From Apostichopus japonicus (lineage: Eukaryota > Echinodermata > Holothuroidea > Aspidochirotida > Stichopodidae): a stretch of 64,000 nucleotides of DNA. The position numbers and the translations under genes were made by a program. The DNA is taken from contig NC_092575.1 in NCBI RefSeq assembly GCF_037975245.1, positions 14,426,310 through 14,490,309 on the forward strand, read 5' to 3'. A model generated the notes under the pieces. The model made no database searches, was not told the DNA's origin, and saw only the letters and a list, made by a program, of their open reading frames with translations. Shown one piece after another: positions 52,981 through 64,000 of this stretch. Positions within the stretch are counted from its first letter, which is position 1, and the number at the start of each line of letters is the position of its first letter.

Positions 52981-55900
52981 ATGCATCTTGCACAAATTTG
53001 AACCTACACATCAACAAGTTTGAGTTCATCCAAGCTTTCCTATTGTTTAAAACAAAAAATCAGACCTTCACCTCTGTTGGTCTTTGACTTAAACAGAAAA
53101 ACAAAGGATTCTTCTACTCAGTAAGGTTGAGATACAGACCAATCATGAAGGTCATTAATGACAACCTGAACCTTCCGGGAACCTATTCCAGGTCTTCAGA
53201 GTTAAACTGTTGATCCAATATCTACTTTTGCACTTATTAAGTTTGCAAAGTGTTCAGATGTCTACCTCTATTGACTTCATACTACCTTTGAACTCTACAG
53301 AAAACAATTTCTTGTACTCACTATTTTAGTAAGGGTGTCTGACCATATTTTTTCTTTTCAGGAAATATGCCGACATTATATTGATGTTTGATCCCCTTTT
53401 GTTGAGATCATCCACCAGGTAATATACCTACACCTCACAATTGCAGGGTAGGCTAGAATTTTCGTTTAGAGCATCTTGGTGTTTAGCAATGCTATAATGT
53501 TGCAATGCCAAACAATGAGATCCCATTCAAAATTCCAGTCAAGAAATGATACTAAGTGCTCAAGTTTCTGTATAACCTTCTCCCAGAAGCAAGTAGTTTG
53601 TCCGAAAAAAAATCCAAGGCAAAAACAATGCCAATTTTTTTTTTTTTATAACGTAAACAGGAAGTGTTATTATTTTTATCAGTAGTATCCAAAATCCATG
53701 CATGGTTTGTATATGAATTCCTGTAGACTGTGTCATTTATTTGATATGGACCGATACTTTAATCAACTGAGGCTATTCATATTCCTAAGTTTCTATTATA
53801 CCGGCTTAATATATATATATATATTCTCTTCCTCCCAGTCATATTTTACCACCATAACTGTCCCTTTGATCCCAATACTTCTAAGTTTGATAAATGAGGC
53901 CATACTCATATATCTACCGACTGACTTTTCATTTTAAAATGGTGACGTCTCAGTACCTTTATTTTCCCGTTTGTCCCAGTCATATTCCACTACCATAACT
54001 ATCATTCTTGTCCCTGGTTTGCAGACACTCTTTAGCAGTTCAATATACCTGGACAAAAGAAACAACGCATATAAAGGTAAAACATAAGGCATAATACATT
54101 TACTTAAAGGCTAACCTGCAACTCAACAAGTCAATCTAACCTTTGCCGAATTTTCGTGAAGATCTGAACTGTCATTTCAGTTTTTCAGATTTGGTTCAAA
54201 TCAAAGCCCAAGAATAATTTAGGTTTTACTCATAAAACAATGTGGTAACATTAGTCATGATTAGACTAATGACTCGTGACACACAAAAAAAAAACCAGGA
54301 AGTTTCATTTGAATTGGTTCTCAATAAATAAATCAAATACTCGCATTAACTATGTCCTAACACACTGGGTATTGCAAGGAAGGATTTAATATCCAGAGTG
54401 GATGCAAATAGACAACTTTATTCATGGGTGCTAGATTTATTCCTCAAATATCATTAAGGCAGTGGACTTGTAATCTAAGGATTACAGGTTCAAGCCCTGG
54501 CCAGATCATTGCGTTGTGTCCTTGGGCAAGGCGCTTTATCTCCATTGCCTCTCTTCACCCAGGTGTATAAATGGGGACCTGCGAGGTGACTTGTAAATAT
54601 AGTTGCGTACGCCGGTTTGTGGCTGCACCCTATGGGAAGTCCCCCAGGGGACACGTGGCTGTGGTGCACTGTGGTGTACCAGGAGATTGTTTGAATTGTG
54701 CACACTTTGGTGTGTAGGTGTGACAAGTTACCAATGACCAGGGTTAAGTACAGCGTGGCGAGGCTTTATTGTAAGTTGCGCTATATAAGAACTGAGAATT
54801 ATTATTTTTATTATATCATTGCCACTAAATATTTGATCACGCATATCACATTTCTACCATTTTACAGAGTGCAATTTCTTTCCGATAACTGCCTTGTTTG
54901 ACTTTTGGATCATAATAAGAGTATACAGGGAAGACCAACTTGTAACAAGGTCAATAAGAGACAATGGTGATTTTACCAGGTGAAAATTATTAGACAAATA
55001 CAAATGACCTAGGGACGTTTCAACCTGAGTAAAGTGTTTACATTGTGCCATCCCCTCCCCTTTCCCACCCATGCTTTTCAACCTGTGTAAAGTGTTTACA
55101 TCACGCCATCCCCTCCCCTTCCCCACTCATACCTTTCCCGCTTCCCATCCCTCTTCTCTTTCATTGTCCACCAAAACATCCTCTGTATAATACCTCTCTC
55201 TCTCCTCAGTATTGATGGCTGTTAGAGATGCCTTGTCCATGACAGCATCAAATTCACCAATGATGCTCCTACAATGAAAGAAAACATCATTACAAGGGCG
55301 TAGGAACCGGGGGGGGGGGGGCTGGGGGGCGCCAGCCCCCCAGTGAAAAATGTGGAGGGGCGGAAGTATCATTCCGCCCCCCCCCACTTCGCAAGTCAAA
55401 AAAACCCCTTTTTCATTTCCAAATGAGAAAAAAGATCTCATTTGGAGCACCAAATTGCATCTAAGGCCAGGTGAAAATACAAAATTAAGTTTACAAAATG
55501 GATTGGGTGTTGAAGTGTGCTATATTGCACCAAATTGCATCTGAGGCCACCTGGAAATGCAAAAAAATCCAAAGGGGAGAGGGACACCCCCTCCCGTTAG
55601 ACCCCTCCCCCAGGCCAGCCATCAGTTTTCAGCCCCCCCCCCCACTCAAAAGTAACTTCCTACGCCACTGCATCATTACAAACATGGAAAATGATACTTG
55701 ATACCACATCTTCCAGGAAATATCCGTTCTTTAACTCATCTTAATCATTTTAAAAGGGATTGAACACATATTTTTAAATGTTTAATATGAACACTTTATA
55801 CTTGTAATGTAATGTAAATATTTGCTCTTAAGGTTTAATTATTCCTTTTTATTTTTTGTATTGCTATTTTTAGATACCTGGTGCAATTTTTTGTATTGTT

Positions 55901-58900
55901 TGATATCTTTTAGGTATTTATTTCTGTACAGCGCTTTGAGTTTTTATTGGAAAGCGCTTATAAATAGCACATATTATTATTATTATCCTTTCCACTTATT
56001 ACATTCAAGTCACCATATCATTAATTTTTGAACGCAAAATCATACCTTCTTTATAATTTTTAATTCAACATTTATTTCCAACATTCACAAAAAAAAGTTT
56101 GTTTTACATCTAAACAGTTATGTGATCAATCAGCTTGTCCTTGTTGCTATAACAACATGTAACAGATTAACTAAACATTATTCAAAGGCTGATTGTAAAT
56201 GTAAGCTGTAAATTTTTGAACAAGTTCTACCAAAGTCTATGAACAACTCAGTGAATATAACTCAGTGACATTACATAACTGTGTATGTATTTTAAATATC
56301 TGTTTAATATTTATTTATCATATCAATGTATTATAAGTCAATTTCCACTCATTTCCATATACAGGTAACTCTACCATGAAATGTCTAGGGAATAAATTAG
56401 TAATGCTATGGAAAGAAGCACTAGCTCCCCAAATTGTCTGCAGCAGTCACACATGGTACAGGTACATGAGGCAGTCGGTGACTTGTGAAATACTCAGACA
56501 TTTGAACAAAAGTTATCATGATACTATTTTTGCAGACTAATTTGCCCACGCTGCATCTGCTGCTAATATTTGTGACGAAACTCCAAACTAAGCCCATACT
56601 GAAACATTCCATAGCAGATGCAGAGATGCCAACCTCTTGACACAAAAAAACAGACTGAATATCCTAAAAAATCAGATTTTGGAGAGAAAAATCAGATTTT
56701 CACGAAAACTTGACACTACCACTGGCCCATTGGTCCCGGGCCAGAAAAATGTCAGAAAATTGTTTTACTGGTAAGAACGGGCAAGTAAAATGTTTGCTTT
56801 CTCATTAACATTAATTAAGAAAATGTAAAGCTGCCAATTCCGCATATTTCCCGCCCATGTAGGCTCGTTGTTCAACATGTTTGTCAGGGTTTGGGGGGTT
56901 ACTTGTACATGTTTCTTAGCGATTCCGCTTCCTTTAAAAAAAATATAATTTTTTTTTTTTTGAAAGATGAAAAATCGTATTATCAAGAGGCAATATCGTA
57001 TTATTGTATTTCACTTGTTTTATAGTACTAAATACGATAAAATCGTACTGGTTGGCATCTCTGCAGATGTACCTAATATAAGCCTGGCTAAACATTCGTA
57101 TAACATTTTGGGCAAATACTGTTGTGCATGCACATTATATGTGTGTTTATCTCAGTTTTCTCCTAGTTGTAAATGCCCTATTCCTTCTTTGTTTGAGGAT
57201 GTTGGTAGGCGGAGAGATGTATAGGCAGGGAACATAAGTGAGGAAAGGTGGGCTCTTTGAACCCATATCCCTTTGTCTTTTGTTATATTTCCTCATTGTT
57301 TTCCAATATTCTCCATTTATTTGAATTAACTTTTATCTCATCACTCCCATATGAGTGAGATCTTGTAGTTCATTTTGTCAGTTGGACCATATACAGCTAT
57401 GTCAGTTGCCATAGCAAGAGTTGACATGGTAATAGGTTAAATTATCCTAAGTAGATACTCTCAGGGGGTCACCCATGGGTGGGGTACCACAGGGTGACAG
57501 GAAGTCTATGACTGAGGGAGCGGTCAAAACGTGTCTGTTTGTGTTTGTGTGCGTGGGCATAATGGTGTGTCCAATTATGTGTCAAAACTCCTAAGTGGCT
57601 GGGCTGATTAACTTTGACAGACTTGGTGGGCAGGTACACCAGGGTAAACCCTTGTGTCCAACAGACTTGCGGAACCAAAGGTCAAATTAGTTAATTTTTT
57701 CCCCCTTTATCTCCAAGGGAAATACTGAATTGACACCCAACCATCACACGTATAACGGAAATGTCAAGTACTGTTAAAATATGTGGTTGCCATGGGAACC
57801 GATGTCAGAGGTCAGGTGGTCAATTGTCAAATGCATATTTTTAGTGCAATATTGTGTCAGAAACTCCTTGTGATTGGCTGAGCTGATTTGCTTCAAACTT
57901 GGGTAGGAAGGTAACCAATGGTGAATACTTGTGTCTAACAGACTCTGGAACCAAGTTCAGAGGTCAAAAGTGGTGAATATTTTTGGGCTATAACTCTAAA
58001 GGAAAAGTTGTTAACTTCAAAAACGGTATTACCAGATTGTGAAGCTACCAATAAATTTGTTCAATTACAATCACTTTAAAGTTGGTGATGATATGCATCC
58101 CTGTGGATATGCCCTCTTGTTATTTTTTCACTCATTCTATAGTTAAATTAAAAAAATTAAAAATAATTGAACTGAAGCGAACCAAAAGAGTACAATTTTG
58201 AAAGGTAATGTTTTGAAATATTTTGTCCTGTGACCAATAAAATCATTAAGAACATGATAAACTTAAAGACAAAATGTACATAGAACATGTACATTATCTG
58301 CTAGAAAGATGATGATATTAGTTGAAAACTTTAAATTTCAGACAAGATCTCTCAATTCAAGTAACTGGATACAAGTAGGGAGGTCTTTCCTCGCAATAAG
58401 GGTAACACAGAATCGACTTCATAACTCACTTATTTAGCATAAAAATGTCACTGCAGTAGATTTGTATCTTCCCATCATCACTCTAGAATAGGCAAACAGA
58501 AATAAATTAACAATGTCAGATACAGTCTTTACGATCAATGTTTTTAACCTGAGCAAAGAAGAAAATGATGTATATTATGCAAAACGCCATACATTTCCAC
58601 ATAAAGGTAATGTTTTGTCACTTTAAATTAACTTCAGAAAATTTTAAATAATCAATGTGATTTTTGCCTTTCTTTTCAAACATTTGTAAGGCAACCCCAC
58701 CAAATCAACGACAAACATAACAAGTTTCAACTGCAGGTCTCAGTATAGTAAACGTCTACTGGAGGTATATGATTGACAAAATAATGTCATTAGTTGGTTC
58801 ACTGTATTGATCTTGTTGTGAATGACTTGTAGTTAGTTACGTCTACTACCTTCCGTTCCACAGAGACTCGGTGTGTATTTCTTTGTTGAAGCTTGAGTAT

Positions 58901-61900
58901 GTTCACAACTATGTGTAGTAAATTTCTGGTTTTATTTTCTTCTATTTCTGAGTGAAATTAAAGATATGTCGAGGAAATTTAAATGATGCAAGTTGATGAA
59001 ATTTAGGAGACCTGGAAACTATTTACAAATACCATTACCTATATACACACAAACACACTATCCTATCCTAACTAATCTCTATTTACAATGAGGTTAATTA
59101 TTTTCAGATATTAGCTCTTTTCCCAAACAAGCTATGTCACAATTGAAGCTCATACGATTCTGACGCTTGCAGTCTTTGCTTTAGTTTAAATTGTACACTG
59201 TCATCACATTGGACATCTATAGCCAGCTTATTTGCATAATTAATTGAGTTCAATATTCTTTCTATAGTTATCAATTATTGAGATAGAATATTGACAATTC
59301 CAACCTACCAATTCAGAAAAATGAAACCTTGAAGAGTTTGCATATGAGTAACAAGCGTTAATTTGCTGCAACGTGGAATAACATTATGACACACAGCTGG
59401 CTGCTTAAAGGCATTGAAGACTCGCCAAAAAACCGTGTGCGGCCATCTGAAACAGTTAACTTTCTGTTGCTTGCAAGTGACATTTTGTTTGTGTCACTAC
59501 AAAATGCAGACAGTAATGAAACAAGATACCTTGATATCTTTAGCTGAACCTGAGATGTTCATCGCTGTATCGTTTATACACTGTGCTGTGGGTATTGACC
59601 GCAGCTGTATGTACTGACTGTACACTAGTGTCTAATTACCGACGGTAGCAAGCTGTGTGTGTGTATTTTCTGGGATCGATGGTGGTGTCTAACACTTCTG
59701 TTACACCTCTTTCGAAACTAGGTCAGATTACCAGCATTAGATGTTTCTTTTTGTGCGAGTCTTCACACCCTTTAAACACAAAACCCCATTTGAGTAGTTA
59801 CCTCAGCTGCAGCTAAAACATAAAAGTCATTAGTTAATACTAATATAAGAGTTCTTTGCACAGTATCTACCTTGTATAGTTTACCACTGGCAATTTCAGG
59901 TATATCTGTCTCTGTATAGTTCATCCCAGCTTCTTCAAAGAAATCTTCACAAGCTTTAGGTATGCCTTCTATGCCTACAACATGATGCCCTTGATCTGCT
60001 AACCTGTATGTGAAAAAAATAGAGCAGGGTTGACTGTGTGCCTTACCAAACATTTTCCCTCACTGCCTACAGTACGTTGTGATACCAGACTCTAGCAGTA
60101 AAACATCAATTTCTGAGTCCTAAAATCACACAAACTTTTACTCCCCAGTGATTGATGGTTAAATTGCACATTGGCCGAGTTGATTGCAATCCATTGCACA
60201 ATAACTGAAAGTTAGTCAATGAGAGTATTGCTGTACGGCTATACATTTATCAAAACTTGGGAAATATGTCACCATGTGAAAGGGATTAAGTGTACTGGCT
60301 GATTCTAACTGTAAATTAATTTTACCAATCAAAATTGGTTTCTGCAACCCTGCTTGCAACTCACAACTAAAGCGTGCCAGTCCGTAGTTGGTACACCCAT
60401 AGTAGACCCATAGTTTGGGAAGATTGTGTCCACAGTACAGCATATCATTTATCTAACTAACAATACATTGGTCTGGTCATATTCCTTTAATTACTCTTTG
60501 TTTGCTTTCTATTGTGTAAATTTTCACAGTTTTCCAGATGATTTCAATTCATACAGTCCAGTCATTATTCCTGACAGGGAAATGTTTACCTTCAGCTCAA
60601 TATTTAACATTTAGAAGGAAACTGGACAGCACTTTAAGGGACCACAGGGGTTACAAGTTAATACTTAACAGTCACTCAGTTATGGTTTAAAGGGTGTGAA
60701 GACTTGTGCAAAAAGAAGTGTTAGACACCATCATCGATCCCAGAAAATACACACACAGCTTGCTACCATCGGTAAATAGACACTAGTGTACAGTCAGTAC
60801 ATACAGCTGTGGCCAATACCCACAGCACAGTGTACAAACAATACAGCGATAGACATCTCAGGTCCAGTTAAAGATACTTGAGGTATCACGTTTCATTTAC
60901 TGTCTGCATTTTGTAGCAACAAGCAGAAAACTTCACTTGCATGCAACGGAAAGTTAACTTTTTCAGAGCGCGGCACGCGGTTTGGGGCGAGTCTTCAATG
61001 CCTATAAATATTTAAACGTGTCATGTTCTGTCAGTGAATGATGATGTAGTTAACTTTACCATACTGTACATGTGGAAAATGTCATGCTTTGCCATGTTTG
61101 GTATGTCTTACAGGGAAACATGAACATTACCGATGTCATAAAGCCAGATACTAAGTTTCTTACCATTTCAAGTCAACTGATTTGCCGCATAGTGGAACCA
61201 GAATTCTCAGACCAGTCTGACCGTTGGTTAGCTTGTCGATATTGTTTCTCAGTGGACTGTGGAAGGACACAAGAATAAAACCATAAAAATATTGGCTCTA
61301 AGTAGAATACTGTAGCAAATAGGTCCAGATGGTAAGTTGGTAACCTATTGCTTTTAGTCAAGTATACATACTCCCAAGAACATCTGATAGCATTAAAACG
61401 ATGATGAAGAAATGAATAAAATGGCGACAGAATTAAAAGGAAAGGTAGATGATTATTACAGTAATGTAATAACATATAGTATTTTAGAGACACAAGTCCA
61501 CAACGCCACATACTGCATGCATAGATGCAAATAGGTTTAAACATTTGCATTGGTACCACTTCAAGCTATGTCTTGATCCAGCAAATCTCTATTTCGTTAG
61601 GCAAAGAATCTGTCAGTCGCTTGCTAGCTAGAGTATCAATGTCATAATAGAAAGTTTAAGTCAAGTGTGCCAATAGCCCAATACCTCCTTCAACAGTGGT
61701 CACCTTGGTATCCAACACCACTTGGGATGATCAACATCCCTTCTTCATCTCCTCTAGCTAAATTTATTTGGAGGCAGTTACAGTAAGATGATCAGCATCC
61801 ATGTAAGATGGTTACTATACAATACTCTTAACATCATTTGTAAGTTTGATTGACACATTAAACATGATGCACTGTCCAAATGCCTTTAATCTAGCTTGAA

Positions 61901-63230
61901 CATATCAAGCACGTAGCATCGAATATCATGGATAGATTGGCAATATACCCAACTGGCTATCAGTGTCCCGGCTCAAAATATTTATTGTTGTTCAGTGGGC
62001 GGGAGGTGAATTGTTAGACTGTGGGTGTCGACCACAGTTTATGAAAATTACGCCAGAACGGTCCAGATCGGAGTAGAGCGCAGCCTTAGACTGGGTTCTA
62101 GATGGTCCATGGAGAACCATATTTTGCCTCAAGATCACTACAGTGCATTATTCCTAAACTTAATAATTTACTGCAGTTGCTACTGTCCATGTAGGCTACT
62201 ATCAAAGGCATGATTCAATTATTGCCTGTGCCAGCTAAACTTACAACATGAAAAGCAAAAGTTTTTTTCCAAAAGTATTTTGGAAGCCATGCATGGTCTT
62301 ATACACCATTACTCATTAGCCTACTGGATATTGTAGTCTATCCTGCATGCTTGACATTTTCTCACTGGCCAGTTTCACTGTACTAGTGTAGGCCAAATCT
62401 GCTTCAGTAAAACTAGAGGGGAGAACTGTTATAAAGCAAAATACAAAACTCAGCCAAACCCAAAAGGTTTATTCTGACTCTGAGTAAGACCTCTTCTTCA
62501 AGGATTTCCTTACAAGCTGCTAGCCAACAGTTAGGCTAATATAACCATATGTACACAGCGCTACTGATAAACTGACTTATGTTTGTATAAGCCTATATTT
62601 ATTGCAGGCCTACAGTACATACTTGCTGCCACATCACTGATGTGGATCTGTTTTAGCTGCTATTGCATGAAAGATGATGCGAGAAACATGTAACACCCTT
62701 TTAGTTTTACTGCTGTTTAAAGATTGGGAATTTTAATTTGTGTGATGCTGTCCCCTCTTTATGTCAATAATGAAAATTTTTGTAAGTTTTTGCGCCATCT
62801 GTGCCGCATAGAGTACAAGCAAAACTACAACTTTCATTCCCACGGATTTCAGGCGCCAACAATAAACGGTTTAGGCTACAGCCTATATAGGTTTTTGTAC
62901 TAATGCTATTACTAACATAGACTCTGTCACTCTGCATACAGTGCATATCCCATCTTTAGACGTAAAAGTCCATAGCCTAGTCCCGTCCCCAATTCGAGAT
63001 TACGTAGGCTATACTATAGGTTACAGTTTCTGAGTTAGGATAAAATTTAGCTGGTAGGCCTATACTAACGTTAACTAGTCTAACGTCTGTAAACGTTCAC
63101 ACCACTCATAACTAGAGGATGTGCTAATGATGTGCAGTTTTGCATACTATGTGACATCAGTGCGATGAAAGTCCATTGTCCCTTCCTTCCATATTTCGGA
63201 CCACTTTGCAAGACGTTCTGAAGATTCCAT
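51425..63230 (-). CDS. Thiopurine S-methyltransferase (TPMT) family protein, seven exons
   Basis: Exons: 63230-63148, 61256-61164, 60003-59871, 58482-58430, 55268-55194, 54048-53957, 51543-51425; 648 nt, 215 aa. All have GT-AG borders and consistent phases (2, 2, 0, 2, 2, 1). Order of motifs: MESSERLAKWSEIWKEGTMD then FHRTDV (W..W..G...FH), GQTGLRILVPLCGKSVDLKW (SAM-binding PLCGK motif I), LADQGHHVVGIEGIPKACED then FFEEAGM (motif with acidic ribose-binding Glu), GKIQIYCSDIFMLN, GEFDAVMDKASLTAINTEER, YIELLKSVCKPGTRMIVMVV then EYD. This is a cytosolic class I SAM-dependent methyltransferase; a small-molecule thiol or tellurium-like substrate is a family inference. An in-frame TAG lies 42 bases upstream of the start, with no ATG between. 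The usual FD.IWD.G is FDAVMDKA here, so the Trp and Gly are changed. The last exon (GEWCSLEEIEKL onward) fits in phase but lacks the usual C-terminal strand, so the true 3' end may differ. Confidence 0.85.
51794..52178. mobile_element. 385-bp hAT-like MITE (CAGTGGCGGAGC)
   Basis: CAGTGGCGGAGC (51794) is inverted as GCTCCGCCACTG (ending 52178). The flanks AGTACTAG and ATTACTAG (51786-51793 and 52179-52186) match at seven of eight bases. A poly-C tract near 51831 and the shared core (TTTCCTGCGATCTAGGGAG, then CTCCGCGCCAACCTGTGGTG) connect it with the elements at 3020, 7476 and 15591. Confidence 0.9.
52932..52983. repeat. (TA)n microsatellite
   Basis: About 25 TA units within intron 6 of the TPMT-family gene. 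Confidence 0.95.
53090..53330. repeat. Diverged copy of the TACTCA/AATGTGG dispersed repeat
   Basis: GATTCTTCTACTCAGTAAGG, GAGATACAGACCAATCATGA and CTTTGAACTCTACAGAAAAC resemble the units at 43555-44260. Confidence 0.4.
53830..53885 (-). pseudogene. Partial duplicate of TPMT exon 6
   Basis: On the minus strand, GGGACAGTTATGGTGGTAAA then ATATGACTGGGA matches the exon 6 segment encoding MIVMVVEYDWD. The copy lies about 70 bases beyond the exon's donor, is shorter and has no clear acceptor, so it is an exon-derived relic. Confidence 0.55.
54450..54815 (+). mobile_element. tRNA-derived SINE with LINE-like tail
   Basis: The head GGCAGTGGACTTGTAATCTA contains the A-box region, and ACAGGTTCAAGCCCTGG is the B box. 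A long conserved body follows (TGTCCTTGGGCAAGGCGCTT, CCCAGGTGTATAAATGGGGA), widespread in deuterostome SINEs by my recollection. The tail (GTTGCGCTATATAAGAACTG then TTATTATTTTTATTAT) resembles L2/CR1-type LINE 3' ends. It lies in a TPMT intron. Confidence 0.75.
55014..55130. repeat. Two-unit direct repeat, about 60 bp
   Basis: TTTCAACCTGAGTAAAGTGT...CCATCCCCTCCCCTTTCCC is repeated as TTTTCAACCTGTGTAAAGTG...CCATCCCCTCCCCTTCCCC. Intronic. Confidence 0.7.
55293..55670. mobile_element. 378-bp hAT-like MITE (CA[A/G]GGGCGTAGGAA)
   Basis: The left end CAAGGGCGTAGGAAC and the right end CTTCCTACGCCACTG are imperfect inverted repeats. Perfect 8-bp direct repeats CATCATTA lie at 55285-55292 and 55671-55678. 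The poly-G left arm, the GC-rich hairpin GGGGGGCGCCAGCCCCCC and the poly-C right arm match the general design of the other MITEs. It inserted just 17 bases before the acceptor side of TPMT exon 5. Confidence 0.92.
55860..55990 (+). mobile_element. LINE 3' tail (L2/CR1-like)
   Basis: CTGTACAGCGCTTTGAG...GGAAAGCGCTTATAAATAGCAC then a TTATTATTATTATC microsatellite. This is the usual 3' end of L2/CR1-like LINEs. No ORF precedes it. Confidence 0.5.
56621..57063. mobile_element. 443-bp TIR element (CAGAGATGCCAACC)
   Basis: CAGAGATGCCAACC (56621) is inverted as GGTTGGCATCTCTG (ending 57063). The 6-bp direct repeat CAGATG abuts both ends (56615-56620 and 57064-57069). The AAATCAGATTTT and AATCGTATTAT words inside are sub-terminal inverted motifs. 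hAT-like with a short duplication; non-coding. Confidence 0.85.
57475..58020 (+). repeat. Two-unit tandem repeat, about 300 bp
   Basis: GTGTCAAAACTCCTAAGTGG, CTGGGCTGATTAACTTTGAC, GGCAGGTACACCAGGGTAAA and CTTGTGTCCAACAGACTTGC (57577-57675) recur as GTCAGAAACTCCTTGTGATT, GGCTGAGCTGATTTGCTTCA and TTGTGTCTAACAGACTCTGG (57855-57950). Widespread-type invertebrate repeat; no coding. Confidence 0.65.
58490..59400. other. TPMT intron 3, no further feature
   Basis: AT-rich intronic sequence without recognised repeats or frames. Confidence 0.4.
59409..59771 (+). mobile_element. TTAA-flanked MITE, copy III, complete, 363 bp
   Basis: AGGCATTGAAGACTCG follows TTAA (59405-59408), and CGAGTCTTCACACCC precedes TTAA (59772-59775). 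It is the reference uninterrupted copy. It lies in TPMT intron 3, 100 bases past the exon 3 donor. Confidence 0.9.
60691..61003 (-). mobile_element. TTAA-flanked MITE, copy IV, shortened
   Basis: TTAA (60687-60690) then AGGGTGTGAAGACT; the right end GAGTCTTCAATGCCT is followed by ATAA, a mutated target. About 50 bases are missing after AAGACTTGTGCAAAAAGAAG compared with copy III. It lies in TPMT intron 2. Confidence 0.85.
61270..63140. other. TPMT intron 1, no further gene recognised
   Basis: The frames at 61173-61559 (minus) and 62025-62213 (plus) lack motifs. TAGGCCTA-type words are scattered at 62330-63070, as in other intergenic parts. Confidence 0.4.
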
Positions 63231-63608
63231 GCTCGCTTCACTCTTAAGTAAGGCACAAATAACGTTGGCCTAGCTTCTAGAAATGAGTATGGGTCAGTGT
63301 ACGCTACAAGTAGACATATGATATAGGACTGAATTGCTTCCAGACCTAAGTTATCGCCAACCAACGTACAAGGCCTGGTTCAAGATCGAGAAAACAAACA
63401 AGCAACTGCAGACAGCCAGAAGATATTACGCAATCACACCGGTGTGAAGTTAGTTACGTATTACGCGCTCCTCGTTCGACATTCGCAAATGAGTAACTGC
63501 TACCTACTCAGTCACTTTTTCGACAATGGTATCGACGTAACACCAATGGCAAGACGAATCCTTTCTTACAAGATGTTCAACATTTGGTCGTAGAAAAGAA
63601 GTTGATCT

Positions 63609-64000
63609 ATGGGTCATATGAACTCTAATGACAATGTAGAATAGTACCATATGCATCTTGCCCGGTTCAAAGAGTTCTTGACCAATTCAAATGACCACCA
63701 CTTCATCAGTTTCCTAAATTAATGTAACAGGACCTGTAAAAAAAAAATCCCTTTAGGCCCTAATCAAGACCAGCATGCCATGGACCACATAACCAATGGG
63801 TCATATGAAATCTGAAGACATTGTAAAAGGGTACCACAAATGCGTCTTGCCCGGTCCAAAGAGTGCTTGACCAACTAAAGTGACCACTACATCAACACTT
63901 CTTAAATGAATGTAACGGGACCTGAAAATCACCTTAAGGCCCTAATCAAAAACAGCACGCCTTGGACCACCCAACGAATGGGTCATATGAATTCTATGGA
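63609..64000 (+). repeat. Tandem repeat with about 185-bp unit, continues past the window
   Basis: GGGTCATATGAA(C/A/T)TCT starts units near 63609, 63798 and 63979. TCTTGCCCGGT(T/C)CAAAGAGT, TGTAAC(A/G)GGACCTG and GGCCCTAATCAA recur at matching positions. Two units and the start of a third are visible. Confidence 0.9.

Noticed and set aside
55127-55453. 108-codon minus-strand ORF as a gene by itself
   Set aside because: Part of it is TPMT exon 5; the remainder is intron and MITE read-through. The donor at GAGAG/GTATTA gives the phase needed by exon 6, while the later donor does not.
59772-60053. 93-codon minus-strand ORF as a gene by itself
   Set aside because: It is TPMT exon 3 with intronic read-through at both ends.

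Overview
This is a eukaryotic, intron-rich and repeat-dense stretch of AT-rich DNA. I read it as a marine deuterostome invertebrate, most likely an echinoderm; a sea cucumber is my guess, at low confidence. Support: a lineage-specific-looking rhodopsin-type GPCR pair, a secreted C-type lectin gene with short phase-1 exons, BEL/Pao, Ty3, CR1/L2-like and L1/Tx1-like retroelement remains, tRNA-derived SINEs, and many small TIR transposons with 8-bp target duplications. No bacterial gene organisation, rRNA, CRISPR array or convincing functional tRNA gene is present.

Layout. 1-790 is a decayed Ty3/gypsy pol fragment. 800-20400 is almost entirely mobile DNA. It holds a 13-bp minisatellite (2185-2353), a TTAA-flanked MITE split by a second element (2807-4427), and a nest of transposons (7116-13434) in which a CAGGGGCGTATCC element contains a CATGGGCGGCGATCC element, which contains a 4.96-kb P/THAP9-like element, which contains two MITEs. 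A BEL/Pao tail with an LTR (14088-15508) and a second two-level nest (15583-16755) follow. 20397-25654 looks like one 5.3-kb element with AT-rich terminal inverted repeats; it carries a possible two-exon acidic ORF and a foldback element enclosing a LINE tail.

26805-40185 is a tandem duplication with units of about 6.85 kb. Each unit has an L1/Tx1-like LINE remnant, an intronless class A GPCR and a distal block. The left GPCR is disrupted by a 5' frameshift; the right one is intact (330 aa).

41320-45783 (minus strand) is a six-exon gene for a secreted C-type lectin-like protein, assembled here from splice sites and phase. Its second exon is tandemly duplicated, almost identically, beside long TA repeats. 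49054-51089 is an unusual element made of short palindromes of the GGTAAA/TTTACC type, organised in 72-bp and 61-bp higher-order units around a short unrecognised ORF.

51425-63230 (minus strand) is a seven-exon gene for a thiopurine S-methyltransferase family protein. All exon phases fit; the last exon is less certain. Its introns hold several intact MITEs, a tRNA-derived SINE and tandem repeats. The window ends inside a tandem repeat of about 185 bp.

The genes do not form a pathway. The main story is transposon layering and three scales of tandem duplication (gene, exon, short repeat). All family calls come from reading motifs and splice phases by eye; no database search was run.
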